From Pseudomonas chlororaphis subsp. aurantiaca (lineage in GTDB: Bacteria > Pseudomonadota > Gammaproteobacteria > Pseudomonadales > Pseudomonadaceae), in NCBI RefSeq assembly GCF_013466605.1, contig NZ_CP059162.1, positions 2,914,001-2,978,000 on the forward strand: DNA of 64,000 nucleotides, written 5' to 3'. The first letter of the stretch is position 1. Each line of letters begins with the position of its first letter. The translations under genes were made by a program, and so were the position numbers. Of the stretch, positions 39,239-48,458 are shown one piece after another. The notes under the pieces were generated by a model that did not search any database, was not told the origin of the DNA, and saw nothing but the letters and a program-made list of their open reading frames with translations.

Positions 39239-41080
39239 TTATTCCTTGCGCCGAGTCAGACCGGAGACGATCGCCACCAGCAACAGGCTGATGCCCCAGC
39301 CGATGAGGGTCTCGAGCCACACCAGAAAGCGGACGCTGTGCCCCCAGTCCCAGTTCCAGAACTCCAACCAGGCATTGGGGGAGGGCGTCGTGGTGATCGC
39401 TCCCCAATCTTTCTCCTGTTGCAGATCGACCAGTGACAACAGGATATCCAGCGAGTAGGCGCCAGGGCTGAAGCCAGTGTACTCACCACGCAAGGCATCG
39501 CAGGTGTACCAGTTGCCGATCCCTGAGGGGATTGGCGTATCGGGCGAGCGCTTTTGCCAGCCCTCTCCATACTCTTTTCGGCAGGTGGTATAGGCGTCGT
39601 TCTGGAACACCAGCGGGTTGCTTGGGGCGAACACGTTCTGCTCGACGGCGGCGTACCAGTAGACGGTGGTGAAGAACAGCCAGATGCCCAGTATCCAGGC
39701 CAGCAGGCGCATGGGGCGATAGCCGTAACCAGTGAGAGCGCCATAGAGCACGTGAGGGATCAGGCCCAGCCAGCGAAACCCTGGCCACCATCGAGCAGTA
39801 CCCTGGCCTACCAGCCCCACTTTGCGTAGCCGCTTCTCGAAGGCGATCCCTACTTTTCGAGCCTCTTCGGAGTGGCCCATTTCTTCAAAAACTTTCTGCA
39901 GATGACGCCAGGGTTGGGGGCGAAATTCGCTGTTACTACCTTTGAGACCGTCGTTTCCGCTGTTGGCAGGGTTTTGGCTGTTCAACCAAGCAATACGGGT
40001 TTCTGCGGTGAGCGGGATACGGCTATTTATAAAGTTGTAGATGAAGCCATTGAGTGATAGTTCGTTTCCCCAGGTTTTCTCATCATCAGTCAGGCTCTTC
40101 ACATGGGAGCCATTGAATGCGGCCATTCTGAGTGGTGAGGGAAAATCAGTCATTATCAGGGAGCTGCCTACTTGCATCCCTTGTGCCGATAGGCAGTTCT
40201 CTCCATTTTCTTGAAAATGTGCGCCTCTCAGGCTGAGTTGCCCGGCAATACGAGCACCTGAAATACGCACTAGACCAACTGAGTGAAATCCTTTTGTCAG
40301 GTAGACCCCACCTTTAACAAGGATGTTATCTGCATTAAAGGCGGGGCCTTTGATAGCTATAAATGTGCAGTTGCTGCAACTCAATTGATTATCTATCAGG
40401 GCACCGACCAGTGAAAATCCACCAATCACTTTGGATTTGTCTTCAACCCGTATCACGCTACCGACAGAGATTCCCCCCATCAGTAGGGCCGGCTCTCCTA
40501 GGCCATATAGGTAACTGTCTCTTATATATATCGATCCGCCTATTTTTGCGGCTATCAGCTGGATTGTGCCGTGGGAATAGACCTTATTCAGGTATAACGA
40601 GCCGGAGATGGATGCTCGAGAGGCGACAAGTCCGGGAACGGCGCTGAAATTCAGGTTCAGCGAGCCCTTCAATTGCATGTCTTCTAGGTAAAGCGGCTGA
40701 AAGCACAAACAGTGCTCCAGCGTGACGCTTATATTTATCTCGGCACCACGCAGATCCAAGACCCCCACGATGTAGGCACCGCGCAGATTGATGCCTCGTT
40801 CATGTACCGGGTTTTCAGCATCGCCACCCAAGATGAGAAAGCGAAGAAAGCGGGCGCGCACCTTGTTTTCTTTTGTTCCGGTCTCCGGCCGACTATCGGC
40901 GATCCTGGCCAGGGAGCCAGATGCTGCATGTTCCAGCAAGATTCTTTCTGCAGCCGTCAACTCACCGAAGTGCTCCAGCAAACGACCGTTTGGCAGGGTC
41001 TTCAATGGACTTCCCCCAGCAGGTTTGTGGGGGTGGGCTGTGGTTTGCTGCTGCAACCAACGAGAAAGGAAAAGGCGCAA
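39239..41080 (-). CDS. Large beta-repeat membrane protein, unknown function
   Basis: 613 residues, visibly more AT-rich than its neighbours in the middle part. About residues 85-330 form repeats of short beta-strand modules (GSLNLNFSAV, GSLYLNKVYS, GSIYIRDSYL, GQLSLRGAHF), suggesting a cytoplasmic beta-helix. Two hydrophobic segments follow, near 455-475 (LLAWILGIWLFFTTVYWY) and 585-608, with a Cys-containing loop between. Similar proteins are annotated only as membrane or oxidoreductase-like hypotheticals. The start is uncertain: the frame opens with TTG 41080, and TTG 41002 just before the conserved LPNGRLLEHF is an alternative. Composition suggests horizontal acquisition. Confidence 0.72.
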   Translation of the reverse strand: MRLFLSRWLQQQTTAHPHKPAGGSPLKTLPNGRLLEHFGELTAAERILLEHAASGSLARIADSRPETGTKENKVRARFLRFLILGGDAENPVHERGINLRGAYIVGVLDLRGAEINISVTLEHCLCFQPLYLEDMQLKGSLNLNFSAVPGLVASRASISGSLYLNKVYSHGTIQLIAAKIGGSIYIRDSYLYGLGEPALLMGGISVGSVIRVEDKSKVIGGFSLVGALIDNQLSCSNCTFIAIKGPAFNADNILVKGGVYLTKGFHSVGLVRISGARIAGQLSLRGAHFQENGENCLSAQGMQVGSSLIMTDFPSPLRMAAFNGSHVKSLTDDEKTWGNELSLNGFIYNFINSRIPLTAETRIAWLNSQNPANSGNDGLKGSNSEFRPQPWRHLQKVFEEMGHSEEARKVGIAFEKRLRKVGLVGQGTARWWPGFRWLGLIPHVLYGALTGYGYRPMRLLAWILGIWLFFTTVYWYAAVEQNVFAPSNPLVFQNDAYTTCRKEYGEGWQKRSPDTPIPSGIGNWYTCDALRGEYTGFSPGAYSLDILLSLVDLQQEKDWGAITTTPSPNAWLEFWNWDWGHSVRFLVWLETLIGWGISLLLVAIVSGLTRRKE

Positions 41081-41298
41081 GGCACAAGCAAGGGATGCAT
41101 GGAAACTTCCGTGTAGAATCGCCGGGCGGCAAAAAAAGTGGCGTTATGCTATCGACTTGCCGCAGCCAACAAAAGCAGAAATCCATGCATTGCAGGGTGA
41201 GCCCTAAAAATCGCGGGTGCCTCAATCGTGAGTAACCGAAGCACTGAATCCTGTGCTCCCCACGCTGTTTTCCCTTTTCACCCGAGAGTTTCGAACAA

Positions 41299-42102
41299 AT
41301 GGAATTGAGCCCGTTGTCCAGTCCATTGCGCACCGCTGCAGCGCGGCGCAAGTTGCCGTTGATCATTGCCGGCCTGCTGGCGCTTGCCGGCTGCCAGACC
41401 CAGGCTGTCACCCCGGCTCAACCGCTTGCGGCCGATGATATCCAGCAGCAGAAAATGAACTCGTTCGCCCGGCAGTTCAGCGGTGTGCTGGTGCGCAATG
41501 CCTTTGCTGCCAACGGCCAGGGACTGGTCGGTTCGGTGGACCTGAAGGTGAAGATCAATCGCCAGAACCAGGTGCTCAGCTGCGAGATCCGCCCCAATGC
41601 CCAACTGGCCCCGGTCCTGGCCCTGGAAAGCCTGGCCAGGCAAGTGTGCTGGGACAGCCTGTTCCCCGAGATGCCGGCCGAGCTGTTCGGGTCCGAGGGC
41701 GAGCAGGAGATCGTTGCGCCGATGGTCTTTCCGATCCTTTTGGATGAGTCGACACCGGAGCGGCAGCGGCGACTGGACGCGGTCGAAGCCTATGCGCAAA
41801 GCCGCTTCTTCTGGACGCAGACCCTGGGCAAGCAGCCCGTCGACAGCATTGGCAAGGCCCATGTGCGGTTCGTCGCCAATGCCCAGGGGCAGGTGCAGGA
41901 GTGCCTGGTCAACCTCGATCCGGTTGGTGAGCGGCGGGATGCTTTCAAGCTGGACAGCGACCTGCAGGCGCGCCTGACCGCGCAGTGCAAGCAGATGAAC
42001 CTGCGGCAGATGCCCGGCTTCAAGGTGGGTGATAAGGGGCTGGCGCGGGGCAATGTGCTGGTCGAATACGCGCCGTGGAAAGGTGGTCCGCAACACAACT
42101 GA
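41299..42102 (+). CDS. Uncharacterised lipoprotein, 267 aa
   Basis: Lipoprotein signal with lipobox LAGC (C32); the N-terminus is unusually long (MELSPLSSPLRTAAARRK), so an internal start is possible. The mature domain has two TonB-C-like segments (VDLKVKINRQNQVLSCEI and AHVRFVANAQGQVQECLV), implying a repeated periplasmic fold. No specific function recognised. Converges with the SBF transporter gene 26 bases further on. Confidence 0.75.
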   Translation: MELSPLSSPLRTAAARRKLPLIIAGLLALAGCQTQAVTPAQPLAADDIQQQKMNSFARQFSGVLVRNAFAANGQGLVGSVDLKVKINRQNQVLSCEIRPNAQLAPVLALESLARQVCWDSLFPEMPAELFGSEGEQEIVAPMVFPILLDESTPERQRRLDAVEAYAQSRFFWTQTLGKQPVDSIGKAHVRFVANAQGQVQECLVNLDPVGERRDAFKLDSDLQARLTAQCKQMNLRQMPGFKVGDKGLARGNVLVEYAPWKGGPQHN

Positions 42103-42128
42103 GGGTCGCGCTCCGGACCTGGGATGCT

Positions 42129-43127
42129 TCAGGGATCGACCTGCGCCATCAGCTCCGGCACCGACTCGGGGCGTTTGGCGTAACGCTGGGCCAGCACCGC
42201 GCAGACCATCAGCTGGATCTGGTGGAACAGCATCAGCGGCAGGATCAGCACGCCCATGGTGCTGCCGGCGAACAGCACTTGGGCCATGGGTACGCCGGTG
42301 GCCAGGCTCTTCTTCGAGCCGCAGAAGAGGATGGTGATGCGGTCTTCCTGGTTGAAGCCGAAGAGCTTGCTCAACAGGCTGGAGGCCAGCAGCGCCAACG
42401 CCAGCAGCACGCCGCAGGCCAGCACCAGGCCGGCCAGGTTCCACAACGGGATCTGGTGCCAGATGCCTTCGTTCACCGCCTCGCTGAAGGCGCCGTAGAC
42501 CACCAGCAGGATCGAGCCCTGGTCGACGAATTTCAGCCAGTTCTTGTTGCGGCCCACCCAGGCGCCGATCCAGCGGCGGGCGATCTGCCCGGCGATAAAG
42601 GGCAGCAGCAATTGCACGCTGATCTTCACAATGGCATCCACGGTCGAGCCGGCATCGCCATGCACATTCAGCAACAGGGTCACCAGCAACGGCGTGAGGA
42701 AAATCCCGAACAGGCTGGACGCCGCGGCGCTGCAGATCGCCGCCGGCACGTTGCCCCGGGCCAGGGAGGTGAAGGCAATCGCCGATTGCACGGTGGCGGG
42801 CAGGGCGCAGAGGTAGAGCATGCCCAGGTACAGCTCGTTGCCGATCAGCGGCGATAGCAGTGGCTTGAGCGCCAGCCCGAGGATCGGAAACAGCACGAAG
42901 GTCAGGCTGAAGATCAGCAGGTGCAGGCGCCAGTGGCCGGCCCCGGCGATGATCGCTTCGCGCGACAGCTTGGCGCCGTGCAGGAAGAACAGCAGGGCGA
43001 TGGCGGCGTTGGTCAGCCAGCCAAAGCCTAGCGCCACCTGGCCGCTGGCCGGCAGGAAGCTGGCTAGCAGCACCACGCCGATCAGGGTCAGGGTGAAATT
43101 GTCGGGCAAAAGACGTGAGCGACTCAT
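42129..43127 (-). CDS. SBF-like (bile acid:sodium symporter family) transporter
   Basis: 332 residues with about ten hydrophobic spans, of the YfeH/SBF_like branch. FFLHGAKLSREA near residue 48 and CALPATVQSAIAFTSLARGN in the middle match the branch signatures, as does LFCGSKKSLATGVPMA. Substrate not predictable. The AraC-type gene is divergent with 84 bases between starts, so it is the likely regulator. Confidence 0.9.
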   Translation of the reverse strand: MSRSRLLPDNFTLTLIGVVLLASFLPASGQVALGFGWLTNAAIALLFFLHGAKLSREAIIAGAGHWRLHLLIFSLTFVLFPILGLALKPLLSPLIGNELYLGMLYLCALPATVQSAIAFTSLARGNVPAAICSAAASSLFGIFLTPLLVTLLLNVHGDAGSTVDAIVKISVQLLLPFIAGQIARRWIGAWVGRNKNWLKFVDQGSILLVVYGAFSEAVNEGIWHQIPLWNLAGLVLACGVLLALALLASSLLSKLFGFNQEDRITILFCGSKKSLATGVPMAQVLFAGSTMGVLILPLMLFHQIQLMVCAVLAQRYAKRPESVPELMAQVDP

Positions 43128-43211
43128 AACGGGATCATCCAGGGGTTGCCAGGGCGGTGGGCCGACTCTAACGTGATGACGGACTGCCGACTAACGCCAA
43201 TGAGCCAGTAA

Positions 43212-44000
43212 ATGCCGCCTAAAGGACATGAAAAGATCGTCCGCCGCAGTATTCCCGGTCTGCCGAGCCTGCCGCGACCGGTGTACGGCCGCACCGAATC
43301 CCTGCCCAATCGGGCGCTGACCCGACGCCACAGCCACCCCTGGGTGCAATTGTCCTACGCCATCCAGGGCGTGCTGGAGGTGCAGACCAGCGCCGGGCGT
43401 TTTATCGCTCCGCCGCAGCGGGCGGTGTGGATTCCGGCCGGCATGCCGCACAAGGTATTCAGCTCGCCGCGCACCGAAATGCGCAGCCTGTACCTGGATT
43501 GCAGGGTCACCGCCTGGGCCGGCGCGACCTGCCAGGTGCTGGCGGTGAGCAGCCTGCTGCGCGAATTGATCCGTGCCTTCAGCGAGCTGCCGGTGGAATA
43601 CGCCGAAGACGGCGCCGACGGCCGCCTGGCCCAGGTCCTGCTGGACCAACTGGCCGCCGCGCCGCAACTGGACCTGATGCTACCGCTGCCCCAGGACCCG
43701 CGCCTGCGGCAGATCTACCGTAGCCTGCAAGCGCACCCGGACCAGCCGACCACCCTCGGGCAGTGGAGCGAAAAGCTAGGCGTGACGGAGAAAACCCTCA
43801 GCCGCCTGTTCCTGCAGGACACCGGCCTGACCTTCCGCGCCTGGCGCCAACGCCTGCGCCTGCTGGGCGCGCTGACGCCCCTGGAGCAAGGCGAGCGGGT
43901 GACGGACGTGGCGCTGGCCTGCGGCTACGACTCGACCTCGGCCTTTATCGCGGCATTCCGCCAGCAGTTTGATGCAACACCTGGAGAATTCTTCCGCTAA
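43212..44000 (+). CDS. AraC-family transcriptional regulator
   Basis: 262 residues: an N-terminal cupin sensing domain (about 15-110; RRHSHPWVQLSYAIQGVLEV and PPQRAVWIPAGMPHKV) and a C-terminal double helix-turn-helix (about 165-258; LGVTEKTLSRLFLQDTGLTFRAWRQ and GYDSTSAFIAAFRQQFDATPGEFF). The cupin part resembles the NimR/YpdC type. Probably controls the divergent SBF transporter gene. Confidence 0.92.
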   Translation: MPPKGHEKIVRRSIPGLPSLPRPVYGRTESLPNRALTRRHSHPWVQLSYAIQGVLEVQTSAGRFIAPPQRAVWIPAGMPHKVFSSPRTEMRSLYLDCRVTAWAGATCQVLAVSSLLRELIRAFSELPVEYAEDGADGRLAQVLLDQLAAAPQLDLMLPLPQDPRLRQIYRSLQAHPDQPTTLGQWSEKLGVTEKTLSRLFLQDTGLTFRAWRQRLRLLGALTPLEQGERVTDVALACGYDSTSAFIAAFRQQFDATPGEFFR

Positions 44001-44063
44001 TGCTCGTTCCCTGACGCTTCTCGTCTGCTCTCAAGGTGCTTTTCTGCGCAAAGGTGCTATTTT

Positions 44064-44095
44064 GAGTGCTCTTAACAGCACTCGTGAGAGCACTC
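44064..44095. promoter_or_regulatory. Toxin-antitoxin operator repeats
   Basis: GAGTGCT (44064-44070), AGCACTC (44077-44083) and a further AGCACTC (44089-44095) immediately before the antitoxin ATG 44097. One inverted plus one direct copy of a 7-bp box is typical for autorepression by an antitoxin-toxin complex. Confidence 0.65.
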
Positions 44096-44096
44096 C

Positions 44097-44345
44097 ATGA
44101 CCCATGTCCTTCTGTCCAACGTCGTCGCGAGCATTTCCGAGCTCAAGAAAAACCCCATGGGCACCGTTGCGGCCGGTGGCGGTTCCTCCGTGGCCATTCT
44201 CAATCGCAACGAACCGGCGTTTTACTGCGTTCCGGCCAAGGAATACGAAGCCATGATGGAGCGTCTGGAGGATATGGAGCTGCTCGCCTTGTGCCGTGAG
44301 CGAGAGAATGATCCGACCATCAAGGTTTCGCTCGATGACTTATGA
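44097..44345 (+). CDS. Type II antitoxin, StbD/Phd-YefM type
   Basis: 82 residues. The N-terminal DNA-binding Phd-like fold (VLLSNVVASISELKKNPMGTVAAGGGSSVAILNRNEPAFYCVPAKEYEAMM) resembles StbD antitoxins. The C-terminal tail (ENDPTIKVSLDDL) would wrap around and neutralise the toxin. It overlaps the toxin gene by 11 bases and is preceded by its own operator boxes. Confidence 0.9.
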   Translation: MTHVLLSNVVASISELKKNPMGTVAAGGGSSVAILNRNEPAFYCVPAKEYEAMMERLEDMELLALCRERENDPTIKVSLDDL

Positions 44346-44616
44346 GCTGGAGTTCTCCGAGAAAGCCTGGAAGGAATGGCAAAAGCTGGGCCCCACGCTG
44401 AAAGAGCAATTCAAGAAGAAGCTGCAGGAACGACTCGTCAACCCCCATGTTCCGGCCGATCGCCTGAGCGGTTTGGGCAATGCCTACAAAATCAAACTGC
44501 GCACAGCGGGCTACCGCCTGGTGTATCGGGTGGTGGATGAGGTGTTGGTGGTGACGGCCATTGCCGTGGGCAAGCGGGAGCGGGGGAGTGTCTATCAGCA
44601 AGCCAGGAAGCGTTAG
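44335..44616 (+). CDS. Type II toxin, RelE/StbE family mRNA interferase
   Basis: 93 residues starting MTYELEFSEKAWKEW (ATG 44335, inside the antitoxin's end). RelE fold: helix with DRLSGLGNAYKIKL, then the basic catalytic strand RLVYRVVDEVLVVTAIAVGKRERGSVY. Expected to cleave mRNA at the ribosome when the antitoxin is degraded. The pair is complete and apparently functional. Confidence 0.9.
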   Translation: MTYELEFSEKAWKEWQKLGPTLKEQFKKKLQERLVNPHVPADRLSGLGNAYKIKLRTAGYRLVYRVVDEVLVVTAIAVGKRERGSVYQQARKR

Positions 44617-44652
44617 TCAGGAGAATCTTGCCGCAGCCCGGATTGTTCGCAA

Positions 44653-44680
44653 TGTAGCCGCTGCCGCAGGCTGCAATCGG
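44653..44680 (+). repeat. REP element (GTAGCCGCTGCCGCAGGC family)
   Basis: Single unit downstream of the toxin gene; same family as the paired units at 19758-19889, 55949-56050, 58992-59124 and 61143-61257. Confidence 0.7.
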
Positions 44681-44799
44681 GCGCTTGCGCCCGTCACGAT
44701 CTGACTTCTGGAATGCGCTGACGCCGGCGGCCGCCCCCCCTCAACCCTGGACCTTGTACCCATCATCCAGCGCGAACGGCCACCTCGTCATGCAAAAAA

Positions 44800-46449
44800 C
44801 TAAGCCGGCGTCAGCCGCTCAATCCTGGCCGGCGCAGCCACGGCCAGCGGCGCGAAGCTGTGGGGCTGGGCCATGTTCCACATGCGTGCATAGAACTCCG
44901 AACTGATCGGCCGCTGCAGCAGTTCGCCGGGTTCGAGGAACACATGGATCTGCGAGAACAGCCGCACCTCGGTGGTGGTCATGCGTCGTACCAGGTGCTT
45001 GGCCTGCAATTGCGCCGGGTGGTCGAGGCCGGCGGCGCTGAGCATCTCGCCGAGGGCGGCCAGGGTATTGCGATGGAAGTTGTGCACCCGCTCGGCCTTG
45101 TCCGCGACCTGCAGCGCTTTCTGGCGCAGCGGGTCCTGGGTGGCGACGCCGGTGGGGCATTTATTGGTGTGGCAGCTTTGCGACTGGATGCAGCCGATGG
45201 CGAACATGAAACCGCGCGCGGCGTTGACCCAGTCGGCGCCGATGGTCAGCACGCTGGCGATGTCGAAGGCGCTGATGACCTTGCCGCTGGCGCCGAGCTT
45301 GATCTGTGAGCGCAGGCCGGCGCCGACCAGGGTGTTATGCACGAACAGCAGGCCTTCGCGCATGGGCATGCCGATGTTATCAGTGAACTCCCGGGGCGCG
45401 GCACCGGTGCCGCCTTCCTTGCCGTCGACTACGATAAAGTCCGGCTGGATGCCGGTCTCGAGCATGGCCTTGACGATGGCCATGAACTCCCAGGGATGAC
45501 CCACGCAGAATTTGAAACCCACCGGCTTGCCGCCAGACAGGTTGCGCAGCTTGACGATGAACTCCAGCAACTGGATAGGCGTGCTGAACTCCGAATGCCG
45601 CGCCGGCGACACGCAGTCATGGCCCATCTGCACGCCACGGGTCTGGGCGATTTCGGCGGTGATCTTGTGTTTGGGCAGGATGCCGCCATGGCCGGGCTTG
45701 GCGCCCTGGCTGAGCTTGATCTCGATCATCTTCACCTGCGGATGGCTGGCCTGCTCGGAGAAGCGCTGGGCATCGAAACGGCCGTCCAGGGTGCGGCAAC
45801 CGAAGTAGCCGCTGCCGATTTCCCAGATCAGGTCGCCGGCGAACTCCTGGTGATAGGGGCTGATGCTGCCTTCCCCGGTGTCGTGGGCGAAGCCGCCGAG
45901 CCGGGCGCCTTTGTTCAGGGCGCGGATGGCGTTGGCGCTCAGCGCGCCGAAGCTCATGGCCGAGATGTTGAACACCGAGGCGCTGTAGGGCTGCAGGCAG
46001 TCCGGCCCGCCGACCACCACGCGGAACTGGCCGGGGTCGCAGGCATCGCCCGGGACCATCGAATGGCTGATGAATTCGAAACCGGGCTGATAGACGTCGG
46101 TCAGGGTGCCAAAGGCCTTTTCCGCGGGCTGGTTCTTGGCACGGGCGTAGACCATCGAACGCTGCGAACGGGAGAAGGGCAGTTTCTCGTCGTCGCCTTC
46201 CAGCAGGTACTGGCGGATCTCCGGGCGAATCGACTCGATCAGGTAGCGGATATTGCCGATGATCGGGTAGTTGCGGCGCACCGCATGGTGGCTCTGCAGT
46301 AGGTCATTGAAGCCGACCAGGCTGAGCACCCCGGCCAGGATAATCAGCCCCTGGCCCCAGAGGCTGGCGGGCCAGAACAACAGGCTGAACAAGGTCAGGG
46401 CAAGGCAGAGGGTCAGGGTCGCGTAGCGACTCAACAGCGATATTTTCAT
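44800..46449 (-). CDS. FMN-binding glutamate synthase-like protein
   Basis: 549 residues. Two N-terminal hydrophobic spans (about 5-48) anchor a GltS FMN-binding barrel: MSFGALSANAIRALNKGA, GEGSISPYHQEFAGDLIWEIGSGYFGCR, KLSQGAKPGHGGILP and the 3Fe-4S-type Cys pattern region CIQSQSCHTNKCPTGVATQDP. It lacks the glutaminase domain of real glutamate synthase, so the substrate is unknown. Start chosen at ATG 46449 (MKISLLSRYA). Stand-alone members with membrane spans are widespread in proteobacteria. Confidence 0.9.
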   Translation of the reverse strand: MKISLLSRYATLTLCLALTLFSLLFWPASLWGQGLIILAGVLSLVGFNDLLQSHHAVRRNYPIIGNIRYLIESIRPEIRQYLLEGDDEKLPFSRSQRSMVYARAKNQPAEKAFGTLTDVYQPGFEFISHSMVPGDACDPGQFRVVVGGPDCLQPYSASVFNISAMSFGALSANAIRALNKGARLGGFAHDTGEGSISPYHQEFAGDLIWEIGSGYFGCRTLDGRFDAQRFSEQASHPQVKMIEIKLSQGAKPGHGGILPKHKITAEIAQTRGVQMGHDCVSPARHSEFSTPIQLLEFIVKLRNLSGGKPVGFKFCVGHPWEFMAIVKAMLETGIQPDFIVVDGKEGGTGAAPREFTDNIGMPMREGLLFVHNTLVGAGLRSQIKLGASGKVISAFDIASVLTIGADWVNAARGFMFAIGCIQSQSCHTNKCPTGVATQDPLRQKALQVADKAERVHNFHRNTLAALGEMLSAAGLDHPAQLQAKHLVRRMTTTEVRLFSQIHVFLEPGELLQRPISSEFYARMWNMAQPHSFAPLAVAAPARIERLTPA

Positions 46450-46505
46450 GATCGTTCCTTGGGCAAATCGCAAGACATGGGTTCAGGCGGGCAGGCAGGG
46501 CGGGC

Positions 46506-46988
46506 TCAGTCCGAGTTGCGGATCTGTTGGTAGCGCTCCTGCAGCTCCTGGCGCTGTTGTTTGCGCAGCAGGCCCTGGGCGTAGCGGCGTTTTTCGATGG
46601 CGGTTTCCGGCACGAAGGCGCGCACCGGGTGCGGGCGCCCGTCGGGGTCGACGGCAACCATGGTGAAATAGCAACTGTTGGTGTGGCGCACCGTGCGCTC
46701 GTGGATGTTCTCGGTCATCACCTTGACCCCGACTTCCATCGAGGTGCGCCCGGTGTAATTGACCGAAGCCAGGAAGGTCACCAGTTCGCCGACATGGATC
46801 GGCTCCTTGAAGATCACCTGATCCACCGACAGCGTGACCACATAGCGCCCGGCGTAGCGCTTGGCGCAGGCGAAGGCCACCTCGTCGAGCAGTTTCAGCA
46901 GGGCGCCGCCGTGCACGTTGCCGGAGAAATTGGCTTTGTCGGGCGTCATGAGCACGCTCATGCTCAATTGATAACTGCCTGGTTCCAT
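46506..46988 (-). CDS. Acyl-CoA thioesterase, hotdog fold
   Basis: 160-residue hexameric-type hotdog thioesterase of the YciA/BFIT branch. FSGNVHGGALLKLLDEVAF near the N-terminus contains the active-site region, and VVTLSVDQVIFKEPIHVGE and GRTSMEVGVKV form the sheet. ATG 46988 has GAGG close upstream. Hydrolyses acyl-CoA to free acid and CoA. It is upstream of the glutamate-synthase-like gene on the same strand with a 56-base gap. Confidence 0.9.
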   Translation of the reverse strand: MEPGSYQLSMSVLMTPDKANFSGNVHGGALLKLLDEVAFACAKRYAGRYVVTLSVDQVIFKEPIHVGELVTFLASVNYTGRTSMEVGVKVMTENIHERTVRHTNSCYFTMVAVDPDGRPHPVRAFVPETAIEKRRYAQGLLRKQQRQELQERYQQIRNSD

Positions 46989-47304
46989 GGGTGACCTCAT
47001 CAGGGGCGTCGGGGCTGTCCGTTGGCTCGCAATGGCCGGCCTAGGGCCTGCGGACAGCTTTTGGCTGGAGGTCGGAAGGGTAATCAGAAGTGTTGATAGT
47101 TAGCTAGCTATCATTTGAAATGAGCTGTTGCGGGGATTGCAACAATGAGTGGGGAAGGGGCGATACCTGATCCACGATTTGAACGAGAGGGGCGCTACGG
47201 TAACGACTGTTTCTTTGCATGACACCGACCCTGTAGGAGCGAGCTTGCTCGCGCTGCCGTTTTTTGGACGGTGTCATGGGTAGCCAAAAAAATTGAATGC
47301 AGGG
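46989..47304. other. 316-base gap with one REP-like element
   Basis: Contains a diverged REP (TGTAGGAGCGAGCTTGCTCG, 47232-47251) and an AT-richer part with TAGCTAGCTA near 47100. No gene seen. It is the left edge of the AT-rich accessory island. Confidence 0.5.
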
Positions 47305-48096
47305 TCAATAATGATAGCGACGGATTGCTTGCTCAAGACGGAAGTCCGTCTTCGGAGGATTGTCCACGAGCCGCGCAACAATGAAGAGCTTATCGACATC
47401 ATCGATCATGTGTCGCATGTAACAGTTGACCATTCGATAGCGTTCTATGGCGAAATAGGTGTTCATTATTTTGATTTTTTCGTCCATATCGCCGTCATCA
47501 CCTACGTTGCCACTACCTGGCCCGAAAACATTGTGGCTTTCAAACAGTAGGTAGCCACCCGGCTTTAGAAACGACACCAGGCGCTTCATGTAGTTTTCAA
47601 ACCCCATATTGAGGTTGCCATCAATGGTGTGATGATTGGAAAACGACAGCACCACATCAAATTTTTTATCTGTGGCAAATACCGAAAAATCGCTTTCTAT
47701 AAACTCTATATTGTCGCGCTTCAAATAACGCGCGGTATCCTTCGCCACTTTATTGAGAAAAGGGTTGAGTTCGACGGCTGTCACGGATTTCGCCAGGCGC
47801 GAACAATATACTGAGACAAAACCGCAGTTGCTGCCGATGTCCAGTACGTCAGCGCCCTTCAATTCTTCATCAATGGCGTATTGCTTGAAGCGAAAACCCG
47901 TAGGCTTCAGGCCTGTGATTCCCAGTTCTTCCAAGCCCTGATAGAAATATCCCTGGCTGTATTGTTGCTTCTTTGGCCAGTTCTTCTGCTGCTCCTTCAA
48001 ATGCCCCCGCAAACGCTTCTGGATGAAAAGCGTGCCTTTGAAGAGCCCCTTCCAGAAATCAAAAAATGAAAGTCTGACGCTGTATGGAATTTCCAT
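47305..48096 (-). CDS. Class I SAM-dependent methyltransferase
   Basis: 263 residues, clearly more AT-rich than the flanking backbone. Motif I VLDIGSNCGFVS (about 84-95) binds AdoMet, AVELNPF is motif II and FDVVLSFSNHHTIDG is motif IV; KPGGYLLFESHNVFG ends the core. The N-terminus (RLSFFDFWKGLFKGTLF) is aromatic and basic, suggesting a membrane- or glycan-associated substrate. Stand-alone, next to an IS21 remnant; likely acquired, perhaps from an O-antigen or capsule cluster (inference). Confidence 0.82.
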   Translation of the reverse strand: MEIPYSVRLSFFDFWKGLFKGTLFIQKRLRGHLKEQQKNWPKKQQYSQGYFYQGLEELGITGLKPTGFRFKQYAIDEELKGADVLDIGSNCGFVSVYCSRLAKSVTAVELNPFLNKVAKDTARYLKRDNIEFIESDFSVFATDKKFDVVLSFSNHHTIDGNLNMGFENYMKRLVSFLKPGGYLLFESHNVFGPGSGNVGDDGDMDEKIKIMNTYFAIERYRMVNCYMRHMIDDVDKLFIVARLVDNPPKTDFRLEQAIRRYHY

Positions 48097-48173
48097 TGAT
48101 AACCCTGAAATAAGACGTCGATGCTGGTGGTCCTTGCATGCTATCGGCCGCAGGTGGGTTCACATTAGGCGTG

Positions 48174-48395
48174 CAACCTGAACAAAAGCGTGGTCATCAC
48201 GACCAACCTCAGCTTCTCGGAATGGTCGAGCGTATTTGGCGACGCCAAGATGATCACGGCGTTGCTGGATCGGCTGACACACCACTGCCACATCGTCGAA
48301 ACGGGCAACGAGTCCGCCTACAACACAGCAGCTTGGTCGCCCAGACAAAGATCAAATCAGGTGAACGAAAGCGCAAGGACGATGAGCCGTTTTGA
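48174..48395 (+). pseudogene. IS21-family istB transposition helper, C-terminal remnant
   Basis: Reads [14 protein letters not shown], then [27 protein letters not shown], the conserved C-terminus of IstB AAA+ helper proteins. It then shifts frame near 48314 into [20 protein letters not shown]. The N-terminal AAA+ domain and istA are absent. Downstream 48430-48450 resembles the outer end of an IS21-type element. A transposition scar marking the island. Confidence 0.82.
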
Positions 48396-48458
48396 TCTGC
48401 ACCGAAAATACCTGCCGCATGCCTACTTGCGGTGGGTCAGTTTTCAATCAGCGTCGAC

